64,000 nt of DNA from the NCBI GenBank assembly GCA_031771865.1, contig JASISA010000037.1, positions 62,001 to 126,000 of the forward strand. The letters are read 5' to 3'. Within the stretch, counting starts at the first letter, position 1, and every line of letters begins with the position of its first letter. A program made the position numbers and the translations under genes. The stretch comes from Nothophaeocryptopus gaeumannii. Lineage: Eukaryota; Ascomycota; Dothideomycetes; Mycosphaerellales; Mycosphaerellaceae. The notes beneath the pieces were generated by a model. The model saw nothing but the letters and a program-made list of their open reading frames with translations. It was not told the DNA's origin and made no database searches. Shown in pieces: positions 1 to 11,027 of this stretch.

Positions 1-1477
1 TGTTACAGTCTGGAAGATGCCACCCGCGGTGCTCTGCTGAGAAGGAGGCATCGATGACATGACGTACATGTTGGCCACGTTGAACTCCAGATCTGCTCCA
101 ACGACCATTAGGAGAAAGCCCGGGAAGCAGAAAGCCCAGTAGCTGTCGCTGTTGCGATTCAGCGCGAAGAGCAGACATGCAACAGAGTACGATGCGGCGC
201 CCACAGTCATGAGCATCTTGTTCGAAATCTTATGGAGGGCCCATCCAGCGAAGATATTGACGATGATGCCATTGATCGCCATGGGCAGCAGATGCACTGC
301 AACCATCAGAGGACCCATGTGCCAGACTTGTTGGAAGTAAAGCGAGATGAAAAACGCTGATGGAGTGAAAGCGATGTAGCCCAGGCTGAGAATACTGATA
401 ACAAGTGTGAAGTTGCGATCCTTCCAGATCCCCATCCGCATCAGCGGCCAGTCGAAGTACAGCTCCCAAACCACGAAGGCGATAATGAGAGCAAGTCCGA
501 CAATCAGCAGCGCCAGAACGTAATCCGTCTTCCAGCCCTGAGCGGCGGTGTCGCCCATTGATAGAGCTGCAGAGAGCATGCCGATGCCGCCAACCGTCAG
601 CACGGTTCCCAGCAAGTCAAATTTCTTCAATGTCTCCAGGCTGAAAGGCTCCTTGGTCGTGAAAGTGTCTTTGGGCACGCAGAAGAACGCAATGACAGTG
701 AAGACAATGAAGATGATTGCCAGAAGCCAGAACGAGGCTCTCCAGCCGAACAGACTTGCCGCGACACCACCAAAGATGGTGCCAAACACGAAGCCGAGTG
801 GGTTGCCTGCTGAGAAGCATGCAAAGGCGGCATTCTTCCTCTTACTAGGATGCTCGTAGATCACGCCGAGGAGGCCGACTGCGGGAGGTACTGCCGACGC
901 GCTGAAGAGACCAAGCACGCCGTTGAGGACATCAATGGTGATGGCGTTTTGAGAGAATCCAGCTGCGAGACACACCACGGAAAACAGGAAGAGTGAGCCA
1001 ACAAACATTGACTTGCGGCCTAAAACCTGTTAGTTTCCCCGTGCCACCTATGTGTCTGAAAGCCTTTCTCACCAAAGAGATCTGCAATTTTCCCGAAAAA
1101 CAGCAGGAAGGCGCCACTGCTCAGCGAGCTTGCCGATGATATCCATGTTATCTCCGCAGTTGACATGTGCAAGCTGCGGCCGATGTCAGTGTCCATGTGC
1201 AGTGTCCCGATTGATGTCCAACGTACTCGCTACCGATGAATGATGATGTGACAGTCACTGATCCAGCCAAGAAGCTCGTCATCGCGATAGCCATGGTAGC
1301 CGTGAGTACGAACAAGACCTCTTGTAATGTTGACTTGAAGCATGCTGGCCGTATGTTGTTCGTTTGTACCGGCTCGACAGGATCCATTGAGCTTCCGTTG
1401 TCATCGTCGCCGACTGCACTGGGGGACGTCGTTCGAGTTGTACGGGCGCTTTTCTCCTTTTCCTTGTCACCGGACAT
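1..1477 (-). CDS. MFS drug:H+ antiporter (DHA2-type), 3' end cut by window edge
   Basis: Multi-pass plasma-membrane exporter of the major facilitator superfamily, closest in feel to the ATR1-like DHA2 group (drug, aminotriazole or borate efflux); the substrate is unknown. I read three exons: 1477-1227, 1173-1073 and 1019 to the left edge, joined across 53-bp introns 1226-1174 (GTACGT donor) and 1072-1020 (GTGAGA donor, TTTTAG acceptor). The joined reading gives continuous helices, with IADLFGRKSMF (the MFS loop 2-3 motif) created exactly at the second junction and GNPLGFVFG typical of the family. The first in-frame ATG is at 1477; an upstream GTG is not a credible start. The N-terminus is hydrophilic and rich in K, E, T and S. 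The third exon stays open to base 1, so the last helices lie outside the window. Confidence 0.87.
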
Positions 1478-1803
1478 GACTGATGTTGTGATCGCAGGCA
1501 CAAGGACGGATAGGATTGAGAAAGAGCAATGGCGACACCATGAACAACTAAAGAGGCAACCCTGGCGTAGGTGCCAGTAGGTGGGCTGGATTAGCGACGA
1601 AGCGGAATTCTACCGGCTGAAGTGGAGGAGTTGCAAATCATATTCGTACGGCATTAAATCCGGCATTCGACCCGCCACATCTACCCCGGCTGGTGGATGG
1701 ATATCCCGCACTTCAACAGACATCAAATGTCGGATCATGCTGAGACAAATGGCGGACTCGTTCGTTTTCCGAGGTGCCAAAGCTGAGGAAATGTAGCTGC
1801 CCA
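1478..1803. other. intergenic: promoter of the MFS gene and 3' region of the Cyc2-like gene
   Basis: No convincing coding, RNA or repeat signal was seen here. It should hold the promoter of the leftward MFS gene and the terminator of the Cyc2-like gene. Confidence 0.6.
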
Positions 1804-3042
1804 TCAGAGCTTCACTATGTCCCATCCTGTCAAATCAAGTGTTGACAGCACACCTCTCAGAGGACCTTGGATTTCTCTGCCTCCAGCCCATTGCTTTGGT
1901 CCCGCCCAGTGAGCGATGAAGCCTTCAGGTCCAGACACAACCAAGACGTTCCGCCCAGATGCGTTGTCGTTGCCAGAACGTGCCAAAATCTGGAGCATGC
2001 GACTGACCTCCTCCGCCTTGATAAGCGCACCCTCTTCGTCCACGTGGTAGTCAACAGTCAGACGGGGTGACGTTGAAGACGCAGAGCGGTGCTTCATGTT
2101 CTCCAGCTGCCTCACGAGGGCGCCCTTTTCGGCACCAGCGATTCTTCGATCTTGCTCTGCTGTGCTCGAAGAAGGCCATAAGCTCCAGCATCTCTTCAAA
2201 GGTGTGGTATTGTTGTATCCACCGATGCAGTCCTCTCTTCCCCGGCTCGCCCACAAAATGTAGACATGTGCATTTTCACCAAGTATGTCCGCAGCCTGCA
2301 TAGCGGGAGCGATGCCCGTGCCTCCCACCAGCCATGCCATGCTCTTAACATCTTCGGGAATGACATACTCGGTGTGTAGACCTCGCACATCGATCTCGGC
2401 ACCTACGGGCAGTCTGTGCAGGAAGTTAGAGACTTCGCCTTTTTGCTCGCGTCGAATGAGGAAGCGCAATTCGTCGACTGGCTGTCCGTCCTCTTGAGGT
2501 AGGCATGTATACGATCGGGCGATTTGTAGCTGGGGTTGCTTGAACTCGACGCTCGTGATAGCTCGCTCCAGCGAAGGATTGTCCAAGTCGACGGTTGTAC
2601 TTGAAGACGGCTTCAACCTGAATATAGCAGCTGTGGAAGAGACGTTTTCCTTGTCGACCAAGGTGTACCTGACGAACTCAGACGGGTGCGAGTGTTCTTT
2701 CCTCTTCCCAAACGGAGTATAGTCGCTGAAGTAGTATCCCAATGGCAAGCCAACGGCAAAGAGTGCGAAGGCTGGCAGGGCGAAACCCGACCTCTTCGCC
2801 CCTTGCCCTTCACCTGCACCTTGGTGGTCTTGCTGGCTCCTTTCTTGCGAGTTTCCCCCTTGCCTACTGTCTTTCCCATTTGCTCCAACTTCCAGGTCTG
2901 CCTTCTTCGCTTCACTAATCCTCTCTTCACCAAGGCTGCCGCATCTTGAGAGTGGAGCGGTCTGTGTCGCGTTATGAAAGCCCAGGGTCTTGGACACGCT
3001 TCTCCCGATGCCTCCCCATCCCCCAAGCACCCGCGACGACAT
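1804..3042 (-). CDS. CYC2: Cyc2-like mitochondrial FAD/NAD(P)H oxidoreductase
   Basis: Single-exon protein of 412 residues. The N-terminus is basic and Ser-rich and looks mitochondrial, followed by a hydrophobic segment (about residues 105-122, FALFAVGLPLGYYFSDY), then a ferredoxin-reductase FAD-binding barrel and an NAD(P)-binding half that begins at MAWLVGGTGIAPAMQAADIL. The last 35 residues (VVSGPEGFIAHWAGPKQW... and the end GWDIVKL) match what I know of fungal Cyc2. That protein sits in the mitochondrial inner membrane and supports haem attachment to cytochrome c by keeping haem iron reduced. Family assignment rests on this C-terminal block plus the fold order; a general cytochrome-b5-reductase-like enzyme is the alternative. 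It is divergently transcribed from the RING gene at 3870. Confidence 0.75.
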   Translation of the reverse strand: MSSRVLGGWGGIGRSVSKTLGFHNATQTAPLSRCGSLGEERISEAKKADLEVGANGKDSRQGGNSQERSQQDHQGAGEGQGAKRSGFALPAFALFAVGLPLGYYFSDYTPFGKRKEHSHPSEFVRYTLVDKENVSSTAAIFRLKPSSSTTVDLDNPSLERAITSVEFKQPQLQIARSYTCLPQEDGQPVDELRFLIRREQKGEVSNFLHRLPVGAEIDVRGLHTEYVIPEDVKSMAWLVGGTGIAPAMQAADILGENAHVYILWASRGREDCIGGYNNTTPLKRCWSLWPSSSTAEQDRRIAGAEKGALVRQLENMKHRSASSTSPRLTVDYHVDEEGALIKAEEVSRMLQILARSGNDNASGRNVLVVSGPEGFIAHWAGPKQWAGGREIQGPLRGVLSTLDLTGWDIVKL

Positions 3043-3869
3043 CGCCTACACCAGAAGCTCCGAGACGGTCAAGAGAAGCAACGCAAAGACTCAGGGTCGC
3101 AAGGATCCCGCGTCAGCCTGAAGGTCAGCATCCAGGAAGTGAATCAATATTTGAAGAGAGAATGGGCTGAGTTGAACCAGGGGCTAATCATTTAGCGTGC
3201 ATAAGCCTGAGGCCAAGTCGGCAGTCGCGACTTCTTCACGACTTCACGCAGCCCGGCCTTCTGCAGGCTTCCACAATCTTCTTCATGGCTGTGCGAACAG
3301 TCATCGGGCCGCTCACTCCGGGCAGGCACGATCGATTCGACGAGAATGAAGACAAGGTCGTAGCCGCCGACTGTACCAATTCCTCTTCCTCCCTTCTCAC
3401 GGACAGCCACACTTCGATCTGAAAGGGATCCTGCTGTGGCTTTACTTTTACCTTCACTTGCGGCTGAGCACGGGCGGCTTTAGCGCAGCAGCTGCCGAGC
3501 ATACGTCACTGGTTTTGGTTAGAATCGCCGAACCGAATCAAGAATTCAAGACATCACGCGCTTACGATCAACATCCATACCATCACGACTCCATACTCCT
3601 TCAGCCGCCACCGACCTCGAGCGACCCGCAACTTCCCCTTACGAGCCTCTCTTGCATTCGCACTTGCAGCAAGAGCATTGACCTCGACCCGCGATTGCCT
3701 CCACAAGCCCCGCGAACAAAGGACAAACACTGGGCAAACTTGCTCCAATCCAACCCAAACCTAGTGAAAGCATCGCCGACCATCACATTGCTATCGCTAC
3801 ACTTCTGATTTCTGCGGAGCATTTGCTCCTTCTTCGATCACTGTCTTCACCAAACACACATTTGCCAAC
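3043..3869. other. intergenic, divergent promoter between the Cyc2-like and RING-H2 genes
   Basis: 827 bp between two start codons facing away from each other. An 88-codon ATG-initiated leftward frame (3502-3236) lies inside but matches nothing I recognise. The stretch from 3540 to 3869 is pyrimidine/CA-rich and reads like a fungal 5' leader for the rightward gene. Confidence 0.55.
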
Positions 3870-5321
3870 ATGGCGGACCGAAGTCAACAACCACAGCAGC
3901 GGGAGATGGTGTACTGTCATCAGTGCGAGAACGAGTGGTATCGCGACGAGCATGGCATCATATGTCCTGACTGCCAGTCCGACTTCACCGAAATCATCGA
4001 GGACAGCAACGACCCACGAGCCGACGATGAACCAGACGTCCCACCTCTTGGCGGCTTCTACGCTCCTGACCCAGACGAGGATGACATCGACAACCTGCAT
4101 TGGCAACAGCATGGCCCTGGGGAAACACCAGGTGGCCGGCTGCGGTACACTCAAAACATTCGACTTGGACCTGGTGGTCAGCAAGAAGGTGGAGGTGGGA
4201 TTGCAGGCGGCTTGCTAGGGTTGATAGGCGGCATCCTAGGTGGCGGGCAGCAGCAGCAACGACCAGATCAAGAAGGCCAACCAGGACAACCGCAACAACC
4301 AGGACAAGGTGTTGTGCCAGGCTCGCCACGCGGTCAACAGCAGCAGGGCGGCGATGGTCGCACCACCATCCGGCATGGATCAGGCCCAGGCTACTCCTTC
4401 ACGATAACGACATCCTCGAATGCTCAGCTCTTTCCTCGCAATGCGAACCAGCCGCAGCCATTTCAAGATCAACCGGATCAGATCGAGCGCATGATGGCTC
4501 AGATGTTTATGAATATAGGCGCAATGCCTGGGCAAGGCATGGGCGGGGGAGGCCCATTCGTCATTCGAGGTGGTATGCCTGGAGGCGCTATGGGCGGTGC
4601 TGGAGGAGGTGGTGGCCTGGGCGGGCCAATGCAACTGGGTGCATTGCTTCAGATGCTCGGACATCCTCCCGGTGGCGTGCACGGTGATACTGTCTACAGC
4701 CAGGAGGCGCTGGATCGCATTATCACGCAGCTGATGGAGCAGCACCAAACCGGAAACGCCCCAGGACCGGCTACAGAAGAGGCGATCGAGTCATTGTCAA
4801 AGCGCCAGGTCAATGAGAAAGATCAGGACGAGGCTGGCAAGGCTAACTGTGTCATTTGCATGGATGAGTGTGCGCTTGGAACTACTGTCACCGAGTTGCC
4901 CTGCCATCACTGGTTTCACCACGACTGCATCAAGCATTGGCTGAAGGAACACGACACCTGTCCGCAATGTCGGCAAGGTATCATGCCCAAGGAAGGCAAT
5001 GACTCAAGTCGCCCACGCCAGCCACACCAAGCACCACTCCACGACATGCACTCGCCTGAGTATCGGCGACCTTCAGTCCAAGGTGGGTACCCCTTTCCCC
5101 GGCAGGACTCATCAGATGTCGGTGGTAGCGGAACGGGCAGTCGCTCGAACCCTTTCACAGTCCCTGAAGCCTCGGACTCCCGCCGCTCGGCGAGCCCACG
5201 AGCGGAGCGGAGCGGTGGCATGTTCTCACGGATGCGGGATGCCTTTTCTCCTCGCGACAGCAACCCACGCAGCGGCGATGGCAGCAGTGGAAACAACTAC
5301 CAGAATCCTCCACCATCATGA
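3870..5321 (+). CDS. RING-H2 E3 ubiquitin ligase, RNF126/RNF115-like
   Basis: Intronless, 483 residues. It starts with a small zinc ribbon (YCHQCENEW...IICPDCQSDF, about residues 14-38) like the N-terminal zinc finger of RNF115/RNF126 that binds ubiquitin or client proteins. A long low-complexity Gly/Gln/Pro-rich middle (residues 75-260) follows. A C3H2C3 RING-H2 finger spans about residues 327-368, CVICMDECALG followed by CHHWFHHDC and CPQC. All eight metal ligands are visible. The tail is Ser/Pro/Arg-rich. The expected role is E2-dependent ubiquitination in cytosolic protein quality control or trafficking; substrates cannot be told from sequence. The ATG lies in a good context (CCAACATGG) and no competing upstream ATG extends the frame. 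Confidence 0.9.
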   Translation: MADRSQQPQQREMVYCHQCENEWYRDEHGIICPDCQSDFTEIIEDSNDPRADDEPDVPPLGGFYAPDPDEDDIDNLHWQQHGPGETPGGRLRYTQNIRLGPGGQQEGGGGIAGGLLGLIGGILGGGQQQQRPDQEGQPGQPQQPGQGVVPGSPRGQQQQGGDGRTTIRHGSGPGYSFTITTSSNAQLFPRNANQPQPFQDQPDQIERMMAQMFMNIGAMPGQGMGGGGPFVIRGGMPGGAMGGAGGGGGLGGPMQLGALLQMLGHPPGGVHGDTVYSQEALDRIITQLMEQHQTGNAPGPATEEAIESLSKRQVNEKDQDEAGKANCVICMDECALGTTVTELPCHHWFHHDCIKHWLKEHDTCPQCRQGIMPKEGNDSSRPRQPHQAPLHDMHSPEYRRPSVQGGYPFPRQDSSDVGGSGTGSRSNPFTVPEASDSRRSASPRAERSGGMFSRMRDAFSPRDSNPRSGDGSSGNNYQNPPPS

Positions 5322-6447
5322 TTTGCATTGAAAGGGCGTTTGGGATAAGAATGCATAAGGAGGCTCAAAGCGGTGACGAGACCGCAGAGTTTAAAGCATG
5401 ATAGGCTTACCTCTTCTTGGTGTATTATAGATGATGACGATGGCGTTTCGACAGCGAATGCCGGCAGAACTTCTCAGCGACGGAGCGACAGGCGCGAACG
5501 GTTCTCAGCTTTCATGCATCGGACTATGACGCGATTGCGTCCCTCTAGGAATAGAAGAGAAACTTCTGGTTACGAGTAGGTGCTCAAATTGGCGCCGAAA
5601 ACGAGACACTGCATTGACATTCTTCCATCAACATTTCAATATTCGCACACTTCTATTGAATGCGATCTACTTTCAATGCTGATGCTACAGCTATATCAGA
5701 TACAGACTGATCCTGGTCCTCCGCCCAGCCATCGTCCCACAACTCCCCGACCGTGCAGTCCAACAACTCAACGAGCGCGCCGTTGCTGCAACCGGGCAAG
5801 TGGTCGTCGTCGAGATGCAACGTGGATCGTACAACCGAGCGGCTCGTTTGGATGGCAACCTTGGAATGCGCCTTTCAAGATCTATGCTACGAGTGCTTGG
5901 AGAACGTAATGAGCATTTGACACATGCGCGATGGGATCGTCCACCGAGGAATATGCAGAGGGGCCAGGTTGCTTATCAAACTTTGATGAGTGGACAAGGC
6001 GGGATGATGGTGTTGTTGATCAAGAGGAGGGGTGAGAGGGAGAGGAATGGAACCGAAGCACGAAGTGGAGCGGGGGTAGGGGACGGTGAGTCAATCCGAA
6101 CGTGGAGAAGCAGGAGGACTCGATCTGGAAATCGTCAGCGAGAGGATAGAGAGTTGCCGATACCACCTCAAGTGAGTACGATGAGGTCGCCAGGAGATGT
6201 TGCGGCTGTGAGGGGCTTCCAAATCGTGCGGTGAGGGTCATGTGAGAGAGAGATAGGGAAAGAGGGGGTCGGAAATTTGGAAACGGAGGACCAGACCTGA
6301 GGACAGAAAGCTGAAACGCAGCCCTACGAATACGCCCATATCGACAGTAACGACGATTATTTTTTCTCCATCCAAACTTTCTCCAATCTATAGTCTCGCG
6401 AATTCCGTCATAGCGCAATATTCTCTCCAGAATATGTCTCGCCCGAA
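5322..6447. other. intergenic, convergent 3' region
   Basis: 1.1 kb between two convergent genes. Several overlapping rightward frames (5580-5909, 5800-6234) are rich in Arg/Gly or Pro, lack a known domain and do not combine into a better frame with splice signals. I could support no gene here. Confidence 0.5.
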
Positions 6448-7628
6448 TCAACCGTCAACCTCGATTCCCAAGTCCCCCATCAACTCAAAGTAATCAAAAA
6501 ATACCCTCAGGCCCACAATCTGACCATTCTGCCATCTCGCAATCGTATAGTAAAGTATCTGAAAAGGCAGACCTGTGGCCGGAATGGGTTTCTCCACAAG
6601 ATATTTCGGCAAAACCAGATCGCCCTTGTGAGTTCCGGATAGGGTGGAAGTCGTGGCTGTCCAATCCCCCTGACCGATGGTTTGGATTGGACTGAGGGAG
6701 AGGTCGGGGAATGCGGTTCGTAGAGGAACGAGGTAGGTGAAGATGTAGTCGATAGCGGATAGAGGTGTGTCAGTGAGGCCGTAGATTTGTGCGTTCTGTC
6801 CAAGAAATAGGGAGGATGGTGTAAGGGCTCCGTTGGAGAGGGCGGAGTTGGATGCTAAGTGAGCGGCTTTGTTTGATGCGGTGGTGGCGGAGGTTGTATT
6901 GGGAGAGGAGATGGGGTATGCGGTATTTAGCTCCAGGTCCGGAAGGTCGAGAGTAGATGGCGGGTCGGGGAGGATGCCGACTTGACGGTATGAGAGTGGA
7001 TCGTCGGAGAAGAGATATTCCTCCATCATCCAGCCATTATTCCATCTTGCCATGGTCATGAGGTCGTAATTGACGGGTTTGTTTGATGGAGGTAGATAGC
7101 CTCCCTCAAGATCTGTCTGAGGACCGTTTTGAGTGCCTGTGACGGACTCGACGGCGACGGTCCAATCTCCCTCGCCAAAGATGATCTTGTAATCGTGATT
7201 GTGGAGTTTGATGTCGAGATTAGCGTAGACGAGGGAGATGTCCGTCAAGTGTTCTGATAGATTGCGCACACCACCCGATTGGTAGACTTTGACATCGGCG
7301 TGGTGGTTGAAGCGTGCGAGGTCACGGGCTGTGAAGGCGTCGTCGGAGAGTTGCATTTGCCGGGTGTTTTGCGCGATGGTCCAGGGTGTTCTATTGTCCT
7401 GATTTGTGATGATTTCGAGACTCGTGGCGGTTGATATGTCTGTCTCCTAGTGTGAGCCGGCTCAGGACTGATGGAAATTGCCCTTCAGGGGCAGTGTCAC
7501 GTACCACGCTTGCGGATATCACGAGAATGGATTCTCCCTGCTCGCCGGAGAATTCTTGGAGGCAGACCAACGCAAGCTAAAACGCTGCTGCCTGCGAGCC
7601 AAGATAGCGCAATTGTCGAGAACTTCAT
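6448..7628 (-). CDS. secreted protein with two SnoaL-like (NTF2-fold) domains
   Basis: Two exons, 7628-7505 and 7439-6448, joined across a 65-bp intron (GTACGT donor, branch-like GCTCAC, acceptor GACAG); 371 residues. Exon 1 starts at an ATG that gives a clean signal peptide, MKFSTIALSWLAGSSVLA. A short basic propeptide follows and ends in RKR, so that the splice junction creates RKR-DIS, a Kex2-type dibasic site. The mature part holds two similar halves (about 75-200 and 235-370). Each has the SnoaL-type pattern of an early YANLDIKLHNHD- or DYIFTYLVPLR-like helix, a central GDWT strand and a closing MARWNNGWM or IARWQNGQI block. The family folds as an alpha+beta barrel; members include polyketide cyclases and many proteins of unknown role. 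An intronless reading from 7356 would lose the secretion signal and is less likely. Catalytic function is not shown. Confidence 0.8.
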
Positions 7629-8096
7629 TGTTTCGAACTTCTGTTATCTGGATGGATTCGGAATCGTAGACGAGTGATGCTGAATGGATGGATGTGAGAG
7701 TGTGGGCGAGGCCGACCAGTGGCCAAGGGCCCATTGCTCTTATACATTCGCGACAACATCCCATTCTGAAAATATCCGAGTTTGTAAGGTGATGTTCCAA
7801 CTGTTCTGCTACTAGTGTTAGTAATTAGTAGAGGCTCGAGCTTTTGCGTAGTACATGCACTGGTCTGTGCTTGCGTACAGCGTATTTTGAGCCAATCGCA
7901 TGCGAGCGTTCCTTCGGAGGTGAATTCGGTAGCGCATCCTTCGCCGGCCAATGTTTGACGCAATTGCAGCTGGATGAGAAGAGCAAAGCAGAGCCGCAAG
8001 TCTGATGCGGGCGATGATATCTGTAGAAGGACAGACCGCGTCTTCGTAAGCCCATTGTGTTCACGAACGTCGAGCGGACTTGAGGCTGAGCTGAAT
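7629..8096. other. intergenic: promoter of the SnoaL-like gene and 3' region of the Zn2Cys6 gene
   Basis: Only short overlapping frames without domain signal. Both flanking genes run leftward, so this holds the terminator of the regulator gene and the promoter of the secreted-protein gene. Confidence 0.5.
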
Positions 8097-9284
8097 TCAT
8101 CTTTGGTAATCTAGTCCGGTCTCTCGAAGTGGCCATTCAACAAGCTGTCTCCAAGATGCTTTCAACCGACTAACAGATGCTACCAGTAAGGGCTTCGCAT
8201 GACCCTTCATGTACCACACCGTCTCCGAACGTTCGACCAAGACGCAGAAAAAGGCCAAAGCCACTAACGCCCATGGCTCATTTTCTTGTAGTAGCTGAAT
8301 ATAGCTTTGCGGTAATGCACCGATCCATGTGTTCATGGCGTTCCGCAACGGCGTATTCTCGTCATTCAAGGATGCGCGGGAGAAAGCCACGCGAAGATTG
8401 GAGAACGTTCGCCGGCACATGTCGTTCGGTCCAGTTCGAGCTAGGACATCGTACATCGCTCTCTCTATGTGGTGATCGTCGGGGCTCGGGAAGCTATCAG
8501 ACATCCGCTCGCCAGGCCGGTATAAAGCGTTTGGATCAAGATCGATCCAAGGTCGTGCTGATTCCACGATTCGACAGGACCCGTACAAGAACCAGAACCA
8601 ACCAGGAAGCCAGCGGTTCGAACCGACTTGTGCGTCGTCGTCTTCGACAGAGGCAAAAGAGCACCATAGCAGGCTCTTCGCGTACAATACAAGAGCATGA
8701 GAGTTTTCCTGGTTCAGCTTCGATAGCATGGCCCGGAACTCCGGCAGAGAAGCACTCTGGTGACGTGCAGCCATCATGATATAACGCGGCTGATCAGAAG
8801 ACTGCAATCGAGAGAGGTGCGTTGCTGCCATGGCTAAAAGGCCTCGCATAACGAATGGATACTTCTGACCGATTCGAGGTTGCGAGTCGCGGATCCGAGC
8901 AGTGACTTCAGGTGTTTGTCCAGTAGATATGCAAGTTGAAGTGAGATAGTGATGCAAGATCTCGAGGTCGTCAAGATGCAAGTCGCCAGAAGGTGCAGCA
9001 AGGCCCCCTTCCAGAAGAACAGCAGCTTCGGTAGCCGACTTCAGGGGAGTCAAAGATTGTTTTGCAGATAGTTCTCCTTTTGGACGTGGATATATACACT
9101 CGGTCGAATGCTTCACACATCCCGTGCATGTGGGAGCTGCCTCATCGCACTAGATCTTCTTATTAGCCAGACCTCCCTCAGGACTGCACTCCAGTTCAAG
9201 CTCACATACCTTCTGATGCCGTGATTTGCATGCTCTGCAGCCCGTCTTCACCTTACGGTGTGGCCTCCTTCCCGGGACGTGCAT
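8097..9284 (-). CDS. Zn2Cys6 transcription factor, sterol-uptake-control (UPC2-like) type
   Basis: Two exons, 9284-9210 and 9149-8097, around a 60-bp intron with a GTATGT donor and CTAG acceptor; 375 residues. The intron splits the zinc cluster after its third cysteine: exon 1 supplies GCRACKSRHQK and exon 2 CDEAAPTCTGCVKHSTEC. The joined protein therefore has the full C-x2-C-x6-C-x6-C-x2-C-x6-C pattern at about residues 16-43. The remainder resembles the fungal regulatory domain found in Upc2/Ecm22-like proteins: an LHHYLTST helix early, AARHQSASLPEFRAML in the middle, and SWRQLVEWPLRETG at the end. It should be a nuclear DNA-binding regulator; the target genes are unknown. The secreted SnoaL gene lies immediately downstream on the same strand, which makes it a possible but untested target. 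Confidence 0.85.
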
Positions 9285-10046
9285 TGGTCTTGGGTGGCTA
9301 TCGGGGTTCCAGCGCACTATCTGGTCTCGTATCGGACCTGGCAGGGGTTACACAACAAAGGTGTTGCACATGATGGTCTTTGGCGTTGAGCTCAGATGTG
9401 GGACTGCTAACTTTGACTTTGGCTAGTCCTCCGCTGAAAGGAGGAAGAAGAACGAGCTGAATGCATGAGAAATGTGCTGGCGATGACGCCGCTGTATTCG
9501 CGTCAAGGATGGCGATGCGTTCCTCTCCACGCCCATGTCAGGAGCATTCTACACTGGAGATCGATGTAATTGCGTGGCGTGCGTCGAAGAGGTGATGGCC
9601 GCGTTGCTCCTGACTAATCACGTTGTTGCTTGGCGCTGGTTCTGCCTGCGGCCCTCATGACATCTTCGTCAAACTCATGCCTCTCTTGTTGTCACAGGAC
9701 TGGCCCGGCAGCAGCAATCGGTCTATTCACAGGTGTAGACAACTCATAGCTTTTTCTGCAACTCAAGTGCGGCTGGTGAGAGTCGTGATGCGATCGCTTC
9801 GTCCGGCTATGGACTCATGCTCGTAGCCGGCATCCTGAGGCTCTTCCTAGGGCTAAGAACTCATCACGAATCGGTCAGCTCGTGCGCCAGTAGAGAGGCT
9901 CAGCCTAAGCTCTTGGTGGCAATGGGGTAGAGTGCGCGCGCGCTCTCGTGGCCGCTCACTAGTTGCATTGATTGTGTATTGCAGCATCTGAAGTGAAACT
10001 CCGACCCAAACTTCTTCAACTTGGCATCAAGTGCGAGCAGTGCCAC

Positions 10047-10109
10047 AGCTCGCTGCTCTCTTAACAATCGACGCTGCTCCGTAAACACTCGACGCTGCTC
10101 CATTGGCGC
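10047..10109. repeat. 21-bp tandem repeat, three units
   Basis: Three head-to-tail 21-bp units at 10047, 10068 and 10089. Units 2 and 3 share TCGACGCTGCTCC exactly and then diverge; unit 1 is more degenerate. The 21-bp period keeps a frame open on the minus strand, giving repeated EQRR heptads, but that frame has no other gene-like property. Confidence 0.6.
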
Positions 10110-10449
10110 CAATGTGTACGCATGGGTCAGCTTCGCCGCGCCTGAGCGCCAGGATACCTGACAGACGGCAATGCACAGAGTGTGCCGCAGGACTAGATGC
10201 TATGTGTCCCTTATGAAACCTCCCTACGACGCAAAGATTGTTTGAGATTGACCTATGCGTACAGCTGATTATTGAAGACTATCGCGATAGTTTGCAGCAG
10301 TCCCCTTCATGGACCATTCGTTTGAACATCTGCCACGTGGTGCCTGATGCCGAAAGCTACCGCATACACACGACATCCGAGATTTTGATGTCCCGACACA
10401 GTGTCTTTGCCGGCCGGCAAGATGGGCTTTTGTCCTGGACATAAGCGTT

Positions 10450-10558
10450 CAATGGTTCTTCTCAGACATACCAAAAGCCAAGTTCTTTCGCCGACCGACC
10501 GGACGAACTCCCCTAGCCTATTCACCCAATGGTTCTTTCTAGACACACCGAAAGCTAA
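10450..10558. repeat. 32-bp imperfect direct repeat separated by 45 bp
   Basis: Copies at 10450-10481 and 10527-10558 match at 26 of 32 positions by my count. All six differences are transitions (C/T or A/G). Both begin CAATGGTTCTT and end in AAAGCYAA. No coding sense or family is recognised. Confidence 0.6.
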
Positions 10559-11020
10559 TATCAAAGACCTAACGGTACCACCACTCCCGTGCCAGACAGG
10601 CCGGTACTGGTCGTGTTTGGGCCGAAAAAATCTTCCGGCCGCTTCTGGAAATATTGCCAGAAGACACGGCCTACGCTGTTGGTGACCAGCACAGAGCACC
10701 TTCCTGAACAGGTCTCGATGGTGCACTATCATATTGGTATGCTGCACTAAAGCCTTTGCTCAATTCGGGCCCGCCAAATCTATCGGTTCCTGGCTTGCAC
10801 AACTCTCGGTATCTCAGGCACATTAATCCTTCGCGTCTTCTACAGAGGCTCTAGTCAAAGCACCCAACGTGGGTTCTCGACTTCTCGTGGCAAGCTCATG
10901 GTAGGCTCGAACACCAGCCGACTCCACGCCATGGACCGCTATCACGGTCCCGGCTACTCGACAGCGACGAGCTACTGACAAATGGCCCCTTGGAAACAGA
11001 TTCAAGTTACCAAACCATGC

Positions 11021-11027
11021 TATAAAG
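11021..11027 (+). promoter_or_regulatory. TATA box of the PAN-domain gene
   Basis: TATAAAG, 75 bp upstream of the ATG at 11102, in a typical position for a strongly regulated secreted-protein gene. Assignment is by sequence and spacing only. Confidence 0.5.

Noticed and set aside
3236..3502. 88-codon ATG-initiated minus-strand frame
   Set aside because: No domain, overlaps another equally open frame, and lies in a divergent promoter.
5580..6234. Overlapping Arg/Gly- and Pro-rich plus-strand frames
   Set aside because: Compositionally biased, no family match, no splice sites that join them sensibly, and they lie in a convergent 3' region.
10307..10747. 146-codon minus-strand frame
   Set aside because: Starts with GTG, spans the imperfect direct repeat and has no domain.
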